The notes: generated by a model not told the origin, from the sequence alone. 64,000 bases of DNA from Lichenicola cladoniae (GCF_013201075.1 NZ_CP053708.1:2919501-2983500), one strand, 5' to 3'. Shown: positions 17,272 through 26,933, counted from the stretch's first letter. Made by a program: numbers and translations.

Positions 17272-18747
17272 ATGCCTTCGATGAGCGCGATCGACACATT
17301 CGACTACGTGGTTTTCGGTGCGACCGGCGACCTGACCATGCGCAAGCTGCTGCCGGCGCTCTATCACCGGTTCCGCGACAAGCAGATCCCGGAAACCGCC
17401 CGGGTCATCGGGGCTGCCCGGTCGGTCCTGTCCGACGACGAGTACCGCGATCGTGCCGACAAGGCGCTGCGCCGGTTCGTGAAGCCGGACGCGCTCGACG
17501 AGGACCTGATCCATCGCTTCCTCGGCATGATCTTCTACGCCAGCGTCAACGGCGCCGAGGCGGACAGCACCTGGGAGAACATGACCAGGCTGTTCGACGA
17601 CAGCGTCGCGGACAAGATCCGGGTGTTCTACCTGGCCACATCCCCGGAGCTCTACGGCCGCATCTGCGGCAACCTGGCCGCGAAGGGGCTGGTCACCGAG
17701 AGTGCCCGCGTCGTGCTGGAAAAGCCGATCGGACATGACCTCGACTCCGCCCGCGCGATCAACGACGAGGTCGGCCAGTATTTCGTCGAGACCAAGATCT
17801 TCCGGATCGACCATTATCTCGGCAAGGAGACGGTGCAGAACCTGATCGCGCTCCGCTTTGCCAACCCGGTCTTCGCCCGCCTCTGGAACGCGGACGCCAT
17901 CGACCATGTCCAGATCACCGCGGCCGAGACGGTCGGCGTCGAGGGGCGCGGCGACTACTACGACCATTCCGGCGCGCTGCGCGACATGATCCAGAACCAT
18001 CTGCTGCAGGTGCTGTGCCTGGTGGCGATGGAGCCGCCGGGCTCGCTCGACGCCGACAATTTGCGCAACGAGAAACTGAAGGTGCTGCGCGCGCTGAAGC
18101 CGATCAACGCGGCGGATGTGCAGCACGTGGCGGTGCGCGGGCAGTATGGCCGCGGCATGGTCGGCAAGGAGATCGTGCCCGCGTATCTCGAGGAGCTCGG
18201 CGAGGGCCGCCAGAGCGACACCGAGACCTTCATCGCGATCAAGGCCGAGGTTCATAGCTGGCGCTGGGGCAATGTCCCCTTCTACCTGCGCTCGGGCAAG
18301 CGCCTGCCGAACAAGGTGAGCGAGGTGGTCGTGCAGTTCCGGGAGACGCCCTGGTCGATCTTCAACACCAAGCTGGAGCCGAACCGGCTGATCATCCGGC
18401 TGCAGCCCGAGGAGGGGATCCAGCTCTCGATCATGAGCAAGGATCCCGGCCCGGACGGCATGGTGCTACGGCCTGCCAACATCGACATCTCGTTCGAGAA
18501 GGCGTTCGCAACCCGTTACCCCGACGCCTACGAACGGCTGCTGATGGATACCGTCCGTGGCGACCCGGTGCTGTTCATGCGCCGCGACGAGGTCGAGGCG
18601 GCCTGGACATGGGTCGAGCCGATCCTGAAGGCGTGGAAGGAGCATCCGGGCACGCCGCACCACTACACCGCCGGCTCCTGGGGTCCGGACGCGGCACGCA
18701 CCCTCATCCAGGAGACCGGCCATGTCTGGCACGAGGACATGAAGTAG
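17272..18747 (+). CDS. zwf: glucose-6-phosphate 1-dehydrogenase
   Basis: 491 residues from ATG 17272, which has AGGAA 8 nt upstream; ATG 17281 is the alternative. NADP site GATGDLTMRKLLPAL at 16-30, EKPIGHD in the middle, and the substrate signature RIDHYLGKE near residues 178-186 with its catalytic His/Lys are all intact. It oxidises glucose-6-phosphate to 6-phosphogluconolactone, entering the pentose phosphate and Entner-Doudoroff routes. The usual partners pgl and edd are not adjacent; a Nudix gene follows after 9 nt. Length is normal for the family. Confidence 0.95.
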   Translation: MPSMSAIDTFDYVVFGATGDLTMRKLLPALYHRFRDKQIPETARVIGAARSVLSDDEYRDRADKALRRFVKPDALDEDLIHRFLGMIFYASVNGAEADSTWENMTRLFDDSVADKIRVFYLATSPELYGRICGNLAAKGLVTESARVVLEKPIGHDLDSARAINDEVGQYFVETKIFRIDHYLGKETVQNLIALRFANPVFARLWNADAIDHVQITAAETVGVEGRGDYYDHSGALRDMIQNHLLQVLCLVAMEPPGSLDADNLRNEKLKVLRALKPINAADVQHVAVRGQYGRGMVGKEIVPAYLEELGEGRQSDTETFIAIKAEVHSWRWGNVPFYLRSGKRLPNKVSEVVVQFRETPWSIFNTKLEPNRLIIRLQPEEGIQLSIMSKDPGPDGMVLRPANIDISFEKAFATRYPDAYERLLMDTVRGDPVLFMRRDEVEAAWTWVEPILKAWKEHPGTPHHYTAGSWGPDAARTLIQETGHVWHEDMK

Positions 18748-18756
18748 CCGCACGCC

Positions 18757-19476
18757 ATGATCGGCGCCCCGACCGACTGGACCAGCACCCGGCTCGACGC
18801 GAAGGTCAGGCTTGTGGTGGATCGCACGGCGCCGACGCTGCCTGCCGAGATCGAGGCGATGATCGCGGCGTTCTGGGCCGAGCAGTGCGCATTGAGGCCA
18901 TCCCTGTTCAACGGCCGGGTGTTCTGCGCTGATCGGGTAACCGCGTCCGAGATCGGCGGGCACTGGACCGAGTATCGGCGGACCTTCGCGCAACTGCTGC
19001 AGCCCTCGCTGTTTCCGCTGCTGTCGATCCGGGCGCTGGCGGTCAACGGGCTGGTCGAGTGCGCGGACGGGTTGATCCTGGGACGAAGGCAGCCTGGGTC
19101 GATCTATCTGCCAGGCTGCTGGCAGGCAGCACCGGCCGGGAACGTCGAGGCACGCGAGGATGACAGCCTCGACCTCGAGGACCAGCTCCTTGCGGAGTTG
19201 CAGGAGGAGCTCGGGCTGGGTCGTGACGACGTCGACCTGCTCAGGGCGGTCGCGGCGATCGAACATGGGGTGAGCCATGTGATCGATGTGGGCTTCCTGC
19301 TCCGCACGCGGCTGGACTTCGCACAGGTCCGGGAGCGCCACGCGCAGTCCGGGAATGACGAGTATGACGTCCTGAGGCTGGTGCCGGTCGCTGGGATCGA
19401 GCAGTTCGTCGCCGAAACCGGACCGGCCTTGCTGCCCTCGGCCCGTATCCTGATTGATCGCTGGCAGGCTCGCTGA
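18757..19476 (+). CDS. Nudix hydrolase-like protein with modified Nudix box
   Basis: 239 residues. A Nudix-like core lies around residues 95-200: AVNGLVECADGLILGRRQPG (beta strands before the box) and a helix ending LLAELQEELGLG, corresponding to REUxEExGU of the Nudix box. The Arg of RE is Ala, and the first half (GNVEAREDDSLDLED) is longer than GX5EX7. The paired glutamates that bind metal remain, so activity is possible. The first ~90 residues form a separate N-terminal domain without known motif. It is nine nt behind zwf, so possibly co-transcribed. Substrate unknown. Confidence 0.72.
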   Translation: MIGAPTDWTSTRLDAKVRLVVDRTAPTLPAEIEAMIAAFWAEQCALRPSLFNGRVFCADRVTASEIGGHWTEYRRTFAQLLQPSLFPLLSIRALAVNGLVECADGLILGRRQPGSIYLPGCWQAAPAGNVEAREDDSLDLEDQLLAELQEELGLGRDDVDLLRAVAAIEHGVSHVIDVGFLLRTRLDFAQVRERHAQSGNDEYDVLRLVPVAGIEQFVAETGPALLPSARILIDRWQAR

Positions 19477-19677
19477 CGCCTGTTCGGCGCGCCGGAACCG
19501 ACCGGCTATCCTCCGGCTTGTTGCGTGGCGTGGTATCTGGTGATGTCGCCGGGCCGTTCGGATAAGGCTGGCCCTGCATCTGGCAAGGTATCGGGTCGGT
19601 AAGCCGGCGCTTTGCTCAATCGGCGGAAAACTGCAGACTATGGGCCACCCGGTCCGGGACAATAGTGCGACGAGGCT

Positions 19678-20367
19678 ATGGCGTTCATGTTCCAGTTCGT
19701 CTCGATCGGCGGCGACTGCCAGCCTGCCGCCCAAATCAGGAAACACCGGGTCTCGACCGCAAGCCATTTCTTCGACTGGATCGGCATTCCGATCCGGCAA
19801 ACCATCGCGTTGATCGAGAACGACTTCAAGGGCTTTCTCGATCGCGAGAACATGCATCCGATCTTCGCCGGAGACGGATTCTACGGGATCGTCGACACGC
19901 GCTACAGGACCGATGTCCGGCACGAGATGAGCGAGTTCAAGCCGGCCGACATCCGGACGATCCAGGCGATGTATGCGCTCCGAAGCCGGTGGTTCATGGA
20001 AATGCTCGAACCGGACGAGCCGCCGGTCTACCTGGTTCGACTCTGGGGTCTGCGGGACGGAGACGAAAACGAGGCCGACGCGCGGGAACTGTACGAAGCG
20101 TTGCGCGCCAGGCGCCGCGACATCCGCCTGCTGTATCTGCACAACGATCCGACCAGGGGCGAACTGATCGAGGGCGCCTACCGGAGCAGCTATCTTCGCC
20201 AGCCGACGAACCCCTACTCGTGGCAGGGCGACGACGAAGCCTGGCGTTATGCCCTCAACGACTTCGCCTTGCGGATCACCGAGGGGCCCGACGAGGGCTT
20301 TCCGCTGCCCAGGCCCAGGCAACCGAATTTCACGACGACGAGACTGCGCAGCCGGCAGATCGCGTAG
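19678..20367 (+). CDS. DUF1796 putative papain-like cysteine peptidase
   Basis: 229 residues. The N-terminus FVSIGGDCQPAAQIRKHRV and SHFFDWIG match DUF1796 proteins (usually SLGxNCxxAxQLRR...xxPFDW), with Cys14 in the position proposed as nucleophile (counted from the ATG at 19678). Internal ALIENDFKGFLDREN is also family-typical. DUF1796 proteins often sit near glycosyltransferase or surface-polysaccharide genes; here the neighbours are zwf and a Nudix gene, which gives no clue. No signal peptide. The biochemical role is undefined. Confidence 0.7.
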   Translation: MAFMFQFVSIGGDCQPAAQIRKHRVSTASHFFDWIGIPIRQTIALIENDFKGFLDRENMHPIFAGDGFYGIVDTRYRTDVRHEMSEFKPADIRTIQAMYALRSRWFMEMLEPDEPPVYLVRLWGLRDGDENEADARELYEALRARRRDIRLLYLHNDPTRGELIEGAYRSSYLRQPTNPYSWQGDDEAWRYALNDFALRITEGPDEGFPLPRPRQPNFTTTRLRSRQIA

Positions 20368-21265
20368 AGCATCGTCGGCATGAGTTCGGTTCGGTCTGGT
20401 CGGGTGAACGACATCATGCTGGCCAGGAACGTGCTCCGCGGCGGCTTCAAGCGTCTACACTTCCCGAGTATATTCGTTACAAAAGGATTGTGTTTCGGCA
20501 TCGGGTCGCTCTATTGCATCCTGCCAGCAGCCAGCGCCGATGGCGGCCGCAATCCACCTTGCAGAGTGAGTCGTTGATGCCAGCCGCGATGGGTTTCTTT
20601 CGGCCAAGGACCCGCGTCCTCGAGCTTGTCCGTGTTGTGCAAGCCATGTTCCCCCAGCCGCCCCTTCACCCATACCGAAGCCGGCGGTGGAAAGATGCCT
20701 ACGACGCCGGCGATGCCGTCTCGCCCGCGACATCGGAGACGCATCGAGCCGAACTCCTGCTTCGCGCTCCCGCAGGATATGAGGACGCGTTCGCGATGGG
20801 GCTCGATCACGGGACCGGCGAGGCGAACACCTGGTAGGCCCGCACGACCTGCAGCTGATCTTCGAAGCCGCTTCCCTGCCGGCCCCTTGCCCGCACGAGG
20901 TTGGCGGTCGTCGGTCGCCAGCCGCACGAGGCGTCGGTATTTGGATATCCCGTCCCGAGTTTGGATGGCGCGATTGCGGGCCGCCAAGCATTTCGGCGAG
21001 CTGGCTGACCGCTTCGCGACGGATATCGAGCGGCATGCGCAATCGATGCGTAGACGCACACATTGGAACGCCTCCAGGCATAGACAGCAAGAGTTCACCT
21101 GCGGCTGCAGCCAACGGCACCGCAGCTGCTGCGGTGCCGCGGACCGTCGCCCATGCAGGAGAAAGGCGCGCTGCGAGGCGATCGAGGCCAAGCCGTATGA
21201 CCTCCTCGTCACGGCTGCACACGATCAGGAGCCGGTGCAAGCGGCTCTCGCGGCGCCGGCCCGGT
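20368..21265. other. gene-poor region, no convincing gene
   Basis: Roughly 900 bp between the DUF1796 gene and the glycerate kinase end. Several overlapping open frames occur on both strands (notably 20455-21240 minus and 20626-21282 plus), but they are Arg/Ser/Pro-rich, compete with each other, and show no family motif. Local base usage is less biased than in neighbouring genes, as in a decayed gene. I see no terminal repeats that would define a mobile element. Confidence 0.5.
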
Positions 21266-22537
21266 TTAGCCAGGACGGATGATGATGGCCCGGAAGTCGT
21301 TCACGTTGGTGCGCGTGGGCCCGGAGACGAGGAGATCGCCGATCGCCGCGAAGGCGCTTCCCGACTGATGCCTGGCAAGCACCGTTTTGGGATCGAAGCC
21401 GGCGAGCCGCAGCCGGGCCACGCTCGTCGTGTCGAAGAAGGCACCCGCACCGCCGCTCATGCCATCGATCCCGTCGGTGTCGGCTGCCAGGCCGGTGATG
21501 GCCCCGGGTCCGCCCTCGACACCGATCGCGGCGGCGAGTGCGAACTCGGTATTGCGTCCGCCCTGGCCCGCTTCGCCGGTCACCGTGACGGATGTCTCGC
21601 CGCCCGAGAGCAGGAGTATGGGGGATGCGAACGGACGACCTCGCGCGGCGACCTCGTGGGCGATCGCCGCATGGAAGCGTCCAGCGTCGCGCGCCTCCCC
21701 CTCCAGCGCGTCGGACAGGATCGCGCTCGGCAACCCGTAGGCACGTTGAGCTTCTGCCGCCGCTGCTTCGAGCGAGAGCGCGGCCGATCCGATCACGTGC
21801 ACCTCGTGGCGCGCGAAGTCGGGATCGGACGGGCGGGGTGCATCCGACGACGGATCGTGCAGCCGCTGAAGAAATTTGTCCGGAAGCGGCAGCCGCGCCC
21901 GCTCGACCAGAGCCAGCGCATCGTGGCGCGTGGCGGCGCTGGGGATGGTTGGCCCGGATGCGACTTCAGCGGCGATGTCCCCCGGGATGTCGGACAGCAC
22001 CAACGTGACCACGCGGGCCGGGAAGGCCGCTCGGGCAAGACGTCCGCCCTTGATCGTCGAGAGATGCTTGCGGATGAGGTTCATCTCGCCGATTGGCAGA
22101 CCGCTCTCGAGAAGCAGCCGGTTCAGAAGCTGTTCGTCAACCAGCGTCAGTCCGGGAGGTGGCGACGGCAGCAGGGCCGATCCGCCGCCCGACACCAGTG
22201 CCACGACCAAGTCGTCCGGCCCAAGCCCACGTACCGCGTCGAACAGGGCAATGCTGCCCGCCACCCCTCCTTCGTCCGGAACCGGGTGCGCCGCCTCGAG
22301 AACGGCGATCCGCTCGCACGGCACCGCATAGCCGTATCGCGTCACCACGACACCGGTGAGCGCATAAGGCCACGCCGCCTCGAATGCCTGAGCCATCACC
22401 GCGGACGCCTTGCCGGCGCCGACCACCACCGTCCGTCCGCGCGGCCTCTCCGGCAGGAAATGCGGCAGCGATCTCGCAGGGTCGGCGGCAGCGACGGCCA
22501 CGTCGAAAAGCGACCGGAGAACAGCGCGAGTATCCAT
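21266..22537 (-). CDS. glycerate 2-kinase (DUF4147/MOFRL family, GckA/TtuD-like)
   Basis: 423 residues from ATG 22537, behind a TAGGACGGAAC ribosome site (an ATG 5 codons upstream is possible). Domain order is DUF4147 then MOFRL: VVVGAGKASAVMAQAFE near 37, the glycine-rich ALVSGGGSALLPSP and NLIRKHLSTIKGGRLAR loops, LLLSGGETSVTV, and the C-terminal SGPTRTNVNDFRAI ending typical of MOFRL. The enzyme phosphorylates D-glycerate to 2-phosphoglycerate with ATP. It is last in a minus-strand island containing tartronate semialdehyde and hydroxypyruvate reductases, which supply its substrate. Confidence 0.9.
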   Translation of the reverse strand: MDTRAVLRSLFDVAVAAADPARSLPHFLPERPRGRTVVVGAGKASAVMAQAFEAAWPYALTGVVVTRYGYAVPCERIAVLEAAHPVPDEGGVAGSIALFDAVRGLGPDDLVVALVSGGGSALLPSPPPGLTLVDEQLLNRLLLESGLPIGEMNLIRKHLSTIKGGRLARAAFPARVVTLVLSDIPGDIAAEVASGPTIPSAATRHDALALVERARLPLPDKFLQRLHDPSSDAPRPSDPDFARHEVHVIGSAALSLEAAAAEAQRAYGLPSAILSDALEGEARDAGRFHAAIAHEVAARGRPFASPILLLSGGETSVTVTGEAGQGGRNTEFALAAAIGVEGGPGAITGLAADTDGIDGMSGGAGAFFDTTSVARLRLAGFDPKTVLARHQSGSAFAAIGDLLVSGPTRTNVNDFRAIIIRPG

Positions 22538-22708
22538 GTTCCGTCCTATCATCCTGTCGATCCGGGCGATCGGTCCTGCGACACCTGCAGCGCGATCAAG
22601 ACGCGTCGCATCCTATGTCATCGAGGTATCTGCGCGGTGTTCGGTCGCGCGCGGCGAACCAGGGTTAGTCATGGTCGTGACGGCGGTGATGAAGCCGACA
22701 CAGGAAGC

Positions 22709-24004
22709 TCAGGCACCGGCGAACACTGGAACGACATAGGGCCCTTCCGGAATAAATGCGATCTCCGGATCGTCGTGGCGCGCGATCGCATCGCGCAGGG
22801 CCGCCTCAATGTTGTTCGTAATGACCACCCCGGTGATCCGCTGCTCATCCGCGGTCAGCCCTGTCGTGTAGAGCTCGACGCGGCCGAGGCGCATGGCCTT
22901 GATCTGCATTTCGGTCTGCCACTCGTCTATCTCTGCCAACGACTTCGCAGTCAGCGTCGCGATGAAGCGATCGCGTCCCAACTCCATCAATCGCTCCTGC
23001 GCCTCGCGAAATTCGACCGAACCAAAGCCTTCGGAACAAGCGGACGCCATGATGAGGGTGCCTCCGGGCTCCAAGATGTCGAGTGGCGTCACCATGCCTT
23101 TCACGGTCTGGTAATAGGTCTTGTCGAGCGGATATCCGGCCGAGGACGTCACGATCGTCCTGAAACGCCGGGGCGAGTCGATCCTGGTGGATGCGGCGAC
23201 GAAATTCACTGCCGCCAGATGGCTCTCGATGATCTCGCCGAAGGTGACGTGAACGAGGTGGCGATCCTCGTCGATGATCGTGTTCAACGCATAGCAGGCG
23301 CCAAGCCGGCGAACGATCTCGAGCTGCTCCTCGTGCAGGGGATTGCCGACCAGGTTGCACTGGACTGCAAGCGGATCCTCCATGAAGCGCGCCGAATGGA
23401 ACGTTCGAATGGTATGGTGATGCGCGACGCCGGGCGCGACCACCTTCCGGCCACCCGACCAGCCGGCCATGAAATGCGGTTCGACGAGGCCGGTAGCGAT
23501 CCGCAACTCCGCCTCCACGAAGCGACGGTCGATCCCGATCGGTGTCCCGCGGGTCGACGTCACCCCGAGGTCGACATGCATCGCATCGTCGCGAGCGAAA
23601 TGGTTCTCGACCCGCACCCGTGCGAGCACCCAGGGATCGCCGATCAACTCGGCCAGCTCGTCGCCCTCGTTCGGACGATGCAGCCCCGTCGCGACGAGGA
23701 CGATGATCCCCGAGAACGGGATCCCGGCCGCGACCAACGTCTCGATCATCGGGCGCAGGAACAGCCCGTTCGGCACCGGGCGGGTGATGTCGCAGATCAG
23801 GATGCAAGCGCTCGCCTTGCCGCGCGCCAATTCGGACAACGGTGCCGCCCCGATTGGCGCCGCGAATGCAGCCATGATTGCGTCGTATGGGTTCGACAGC
23901 TTGGGCAATACGCCTTTGCGGATCACGGTCGCGCGTGCGCCTGTCGGGAGGGCTACGGCCAGATGGCCTTTTCCGAACAGCAGGTCGATGTGCGACACTG
24001 TCAT
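22709..24004 (-). CDS. larA-like: LarA-family nickel-dependent 2-hydroxyacid racemase/epimerase
   Basis: 431 residues from ATG 24004 (GTG 24037 and ATG 24016 are alternatives). Lactate-racemase catalytic residues line up: Asp72/Arg75 in ICDITRPVP, His109 in ATGLHRPNE, His177 and Lys187 in GLVEPHFMAGWSGGRKVVAP, which carries the lysine that binds the nickel-pincer cofactor, the AHHHTI histidines just after, and Gln299/Lys302 in YYQTVKGM. So it should be an active NPN-dependent enzyme. LarA homologues isomerise various 2-hydroxyacids; beside glycerate-forming and glycerate-using enzymes, a short hydroxyacid such as glycerate is plausible. The cofactor genes larB, larC and larE are not in the window. 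Confidence 0.85.
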   Translation of the reverse strand: MTVSHIDLLFGKGHLAVALPTGARATVIRKGVLPKLSNPYDAIMAAFAAPIGAAPLSELARGKASACILICDITRPVPNGLFLRPMIETLVAAGIPFSGIIVLVATGLHRPNEGDELAELIGDPWVLARVRVENHFARDDAMHVDLGVTSTRGTPIGIDRRFVEAELRIATGLVEPHFMAGWSGGRKVVAPGVAHHHTIRTFHSARFMEDPLAVQCNLVGNPLHEEQLEIVRRLGACYALNTIIDEDRHLVHVTFGEIIESHLAAVNFVAASTRIDSPRRFRTIVTSSAGYPLDKTYYQTVKGMVTPLDILEPGGTLIMASACSEGFGSVEFREAQERLMELGRDRFIATLTAKSLAEIDEWQTEMQIKAMRLGRVELYTTGLTADEQRITGVVITNNIEAALRDAIARHDDPEIAFIPEGPYVVPVFAGA

Positions 24005-24122
24005 TTTCCACTTCATCCGCGATGGTGTCTCAGCCACCGGCCTCGATCGTTAATGGCACGACGATCTGGCTGGCGGCTCCGGTCATCCTGGGCTCATCCT
24101 GGGGTCGTACGGGATCGAGACG

Positions 24123-24542
24123 TCAGGTCTTATCACCCATGTTTCTTGCAAGAGCGGCCGCGACCTCGTCGGCAATTTGCTGATCCTCGACGGGAGCGAG
24201 ACCGCTGATACCAATGCCTCCGATTATCGCGCCGCTTTGGCTGCAAATAACAGCCCCGCCGGGCAACCCCGTCAGCGTCGAATCCGCGAAATAGCTGGCC
24301 TGCACGCCTTCCCGCACCAGGCGCGCATGGAACGCGGTTGTGGTGACGCCGAGTCTCGCGGCGCTGTATGCCTTGGCCTCCGATAGTTTGATACTCCTGA
24401 CCGGCGCCCCATCCATGCGTGAGAAGGCCAGGAGCGCGCCGCGCTCGTCGGTCACCGCGACACACATGGGGCGGCCCAATATGTTCGCCTGGATCACTGC
24501 TTCCTCTATAAGGTGGTGAGCGTCCGATCGATCGAGCTTCAT
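24123..24542 (-). CDS. GlcG/HbpS-family (heme-degrading/small-molecule) protein
   Basis: 139 residues from ATG 24542. The family pattern is visible: VAVTDERGALLAFSRMDGAP early, KAYSAARLGVTT in the middle, and GLPGGAVICSQSGAIIGGIG, followed by GISGLAPVEDQQIADE. GlcG/HbpS proteins are small alpha/beta octamers found in glycolate, propanediol and sugar-acid operons; some bind heme, most have no known function. Placed between the LarA-like and aldo/keto reductase genes on the same strand, it is probably part of the hydroxyacid pathway. Confidence 0.82.
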   Translation of the reverse strand: MKLDRSDAHHLIEEAVIQANILGRPMCVAVTDERGALLAFSRMDGAPVRSIKLSEAKAYSAARLGVTTTAFHARLVREGVQASYFADSTLTGLPGGAVICSQSGAIIGGIGISGLAPVEDQQIADEVAAALARNMGDKT

Positions 24543-24806
24543 GGCGTTGGGACCCTTGATGGTGTTGTCGGGGTCGGATGACCGCACCCCGTGAATTTTA
24601 CCCAGCGCTCGCCGACTTCGCTATCGTCTGGAAAAAGCCTGACCGGAGTTGCACTCCTCGTTCGCACGATAAAGGCGAGCCGCTCAAGGGGACATTTCTC
24701 CAGGGACCCATCGCCCGATTTGATGGCTCGCAGGCAGTGGGGCCAACGAACCATCAAAGGGCACTTCTACGATCGTCCGGCGTCGAGCGAGCGTCTCGAT
24801 CAAATC

Positions 24807-25883
24807 CTAGAACGCGTTGGTCTTTGGCAGATATTGCTCCAGCAAAACCAGATCGAGTTTCCCGAGTCGGTCGCTTGCGGTCATGGCCTGATGCCAGTAC
24901 GGGTAGAGCAACGGCAACTTGCTCACGGCGTTCAGCCGCTCCATGTCGCTCTCGTTCAGCCGCAGATCCACCGACTTGAGGTTGGTCAGAAGCTGTGCCT
25001 CGGTATTCGCGCCGATCACCACCGACGACACTGCCGGCCGATGCAGCAGCCAAGCCAAAGCGACCTCGGCAGCAGAAACGCTGTGCTCGTCGGCAATCGC
25101 GACCAGCACCTCGATGATATCGTAGAGCCTGGTCTCGTCACGGATCGGCGGTTCCGGCCAGCCGGCGAAGTTGCGCCCGTCTTCCGGACCGGCCTGACCA
25201 CGGCGATATTTACCCGACAGAAGGCCACCGGCAAGCGGGCTCCAAACGAGGATGCCCAAACCCTGGTCCAGCGCGATCGGAACCAGTTCGTATTCTGCCT
25301 CGCGCGCTTCGAGGGTGTAGTGGATCTGCTGGCTGACAAAGCGCGCGCTGCCAGCCCGATCCGCAGCGCCCAGCGCCTTCATGAGTTGCCAGCCGGTGAA
25401 GTTCGACACCCCGACATAACGGACCTTTCCGGACGAGACGAGCGATTCCAGCGCCGCCATGGTCTCCTCGACCGGGGTGAGGCCATCCCACTCGTGAAGC
25501 TGGTACAGATCGATGTGATCGACCTTGAGACGCTTCAGGCTCGCCTCGCAGGCACGCATCAGATAGTGGCGCGAAAGCCCGCCATCGTTCGGGCCGGTTC
25601 CCATCGGGAAGCGGGCCTTGGTCGCCAGCAACACCTGGTCACGCCTGCCTCTGATCGTTTCGCCGACGATCTCTTCCGAGGTTCCGGACGAATAGATATC
25701 GGAGGTGTCGAGCAGGTTGACGCCGGCGTCCAGCGCGATATCGACCATGCGTGTGGCCCCGGCCTGGTCGGTATTCCCGACATGGGAGAACCGCGCCTTT
25801 CCGCCGAATGTCATGGTGCCAAGGGTAAGGGCGGAAACCTTCAAGCCGGACCGGCCAAGTTGGCGATATTCCATGGTCGTCAT
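24807..25883 (-). CDS. aldo/keto reductase
   Basis: 358 residues. The AKR tetrad can be followed: Asp in NLLDTSDIYSSG (~61), Tyr in the same segment, Lys in LLATKARFP (~87) and His in LYQLHEWDG (~129), plus the C-terminal NADP-binding SSVVIGANTEAQL. It resembles the YajO/PhdA-like group that reduces or oxidises sugars and small aldehydes with NADP(H). Four codons of leeway exist at the start (ATG 25874). It directly follows the ABC permease (45 nt), so it likely acts on the imported compound. Confidence 0.88.
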   Translation of the reverse strand: MTTMEYRQLGRSGLKVSALTLGTMTFGGKARFSHVGNTDQAGATRMVDIALDAGVNLLDTSDIYSSGTSEEIVGETIRGRRDQVLLATKARFPMGTGPNDGGLSRHYLMRACEASLKRLKVDHIDLYQLHEWDGLTPVEETMAALESLVSSGKVRYVGVSNFTGWQLMKALGAADRAGSARFVSQQIHYTLEAREAEYELVPIALDQGLGILVWSPLAGGLLSGKYRRGQAGPEDGRNFAGWPEPPIRDETRLYDIIEVLVAIADEHSVSAAEVALAWLLHRPAVSSVVIGANTEAQLLTNLKSVDLRLNESDMERLNAVSKLPLLYPYWHQAMTASDRLGKLDLVLLEQYLPKTNAF

Positions 25884-25928
25884 CTCTTTCGTTGTTGCTG
25901 GAGTGTCGGTCAGGTGCGTAAATCGCCG

Positions 25929-26933
25929 CTACTTGATAATCCCGATCTTCTTGCGATCAATGGTTATGAAGACCGCAGTGACCAGAACGAAACCTTTGAT
26001 GATGTTCTGAAAATAGGGGTCGACTCCCCCCATGTTCATGCCGCTCGAAAGGAGCGTGATGATCAATACTCCGAGCATGGTATTCATGATGCTGCCGAGG
26101 CCACCCGTCAAAGGCGTGCCGCCGACCACCACAGCCGCGATAACATCCAGTTCGAGACCGAGACCGAGCTGCGATGTCGCGGCCATCGTGCGCGCGCCCT
26201 GCAGCAGCCCAGCCATGCCACACAGTGCTCCGAGTAGCACATACATCAAGATCTTGACGCGCCTGACTGGGATGCCGGTAAGGATCGAGACACGCTCGCC
26301 ACCACCGATCGCCCGTACCTCGCGACCGAAGACAGTATAGTTTATGATGCACCAGGCGACCGCCGCAAGAGCCAGACCGATCACGACCTCATGGGGAATA
26401 CCGTAACTGATCCCGGAGTAGGCATCGAGGAAACCGTCATTCTCGATCGAAACCGGCGCGCCACGCGTGAAGTACAGGACCAGACCGCGATAGACGACCA
26501 TGGTTCCCATCGTCGCGATGAAAGACGGAACCTTCCCGACCGCCAGCAGCAAGCCGTTGAGACAGCCGCACATCGCTCCGACCGCAATCGCCGGGATGAT
26601 TGCCCAGGCACCGAGCGTGTTCGACGTCACGGCTGCCACCAGCGCTGACACGGCGACGATCGCGCCCACCGAGATGTCGATTGACCCCGCCATGATGATA
26701 AAGGTCATGCCCAGTGCAGCAACGAGAAGCACGGTTCCCTGTTCGAGCACGGTGGAGAGATTGTCGAGCGACAGGAAGCGGCGCGACATGGCCGTGAAGA
26801 CCGCAACCAATACGACGAGAAAGATGAGGGGGAACCCCCGTCGCAACAGCTCGATCCGCGGAATATTCCATCGCTCGGCTGGGATGACCTTCCTGTCCAG
26901 GTCGGTTACGGTGCTGATCTTGTTCATCATCAT
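25929..26933 (-). CDS. ABC sugar transporter permease (RbsC-like)
   Basis: 334 residues with about ten hydrophobic segments and the CUT2-class permease signature: GMTFIIMAGSIDISVGAIVA near residues 94-113, and VVVGGTPLTGGLGSIMNTML near 270 in the coupling region. Forms the inner-membrane channel of a ribose/xylose-type importer with the ATPase encoded 3 nt upstream and the binding protein before that. A homodimer is expected since only one permease is encoded. Confidence 0.92.
   Translation of the reverse strand: MMMNKISTVTDLDRKVIPAERWNIPRIELLRRGFPLIFLVVLVAVFTAMSRRFLSLDNLSTVLEQGTVLLVAALGMTFIIMAGSIDISVGAIVAVSALVAAVTSNTLGAWAIIPAIAVGAMCGCLNGLLLAVGKVPSFIATMGTMVVYRGLVLYFTRGAPVSIENDGFLDAYSGISYGIPHEVVIGLALAAVAWCIINYTVFGREVRAIGGGERVSILTGIPVRRVKILMYVLLGALCGMAGLLQGARTMAATSQLGLGLELDVIAAVVVGGTPLTGGLGSIMNTMLGVLIITLLSSGMNMGGVDPYFQNIIKGFVLVTAVFITIDRKKIGIIK

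Noticed and set aside
18466-20322. 618-codon minus-strand open frame opposite zwf end, Nudix and DUF1796 genes
   Set aside because: Antisense shadow; no family motif.
20455-21240. Possible gene in the 20.4-21.2 kb gap
   Set aside because: Several competing frames, none with a motif or ribosome site; listed as gene-poor only.
21035-24208. 1057-codon plus-strand open frame antisense to the glycerate kinase and LarA-like genes
   Set aside because: Produced by high GC on the strand opposite two well-supported genes; Arg/His-rich with no domain.
24591-26237. 548-codon plus-strand open frame
   Set aside because: Antisense shadow of the aldo/keto reductase and ABC permease genes.
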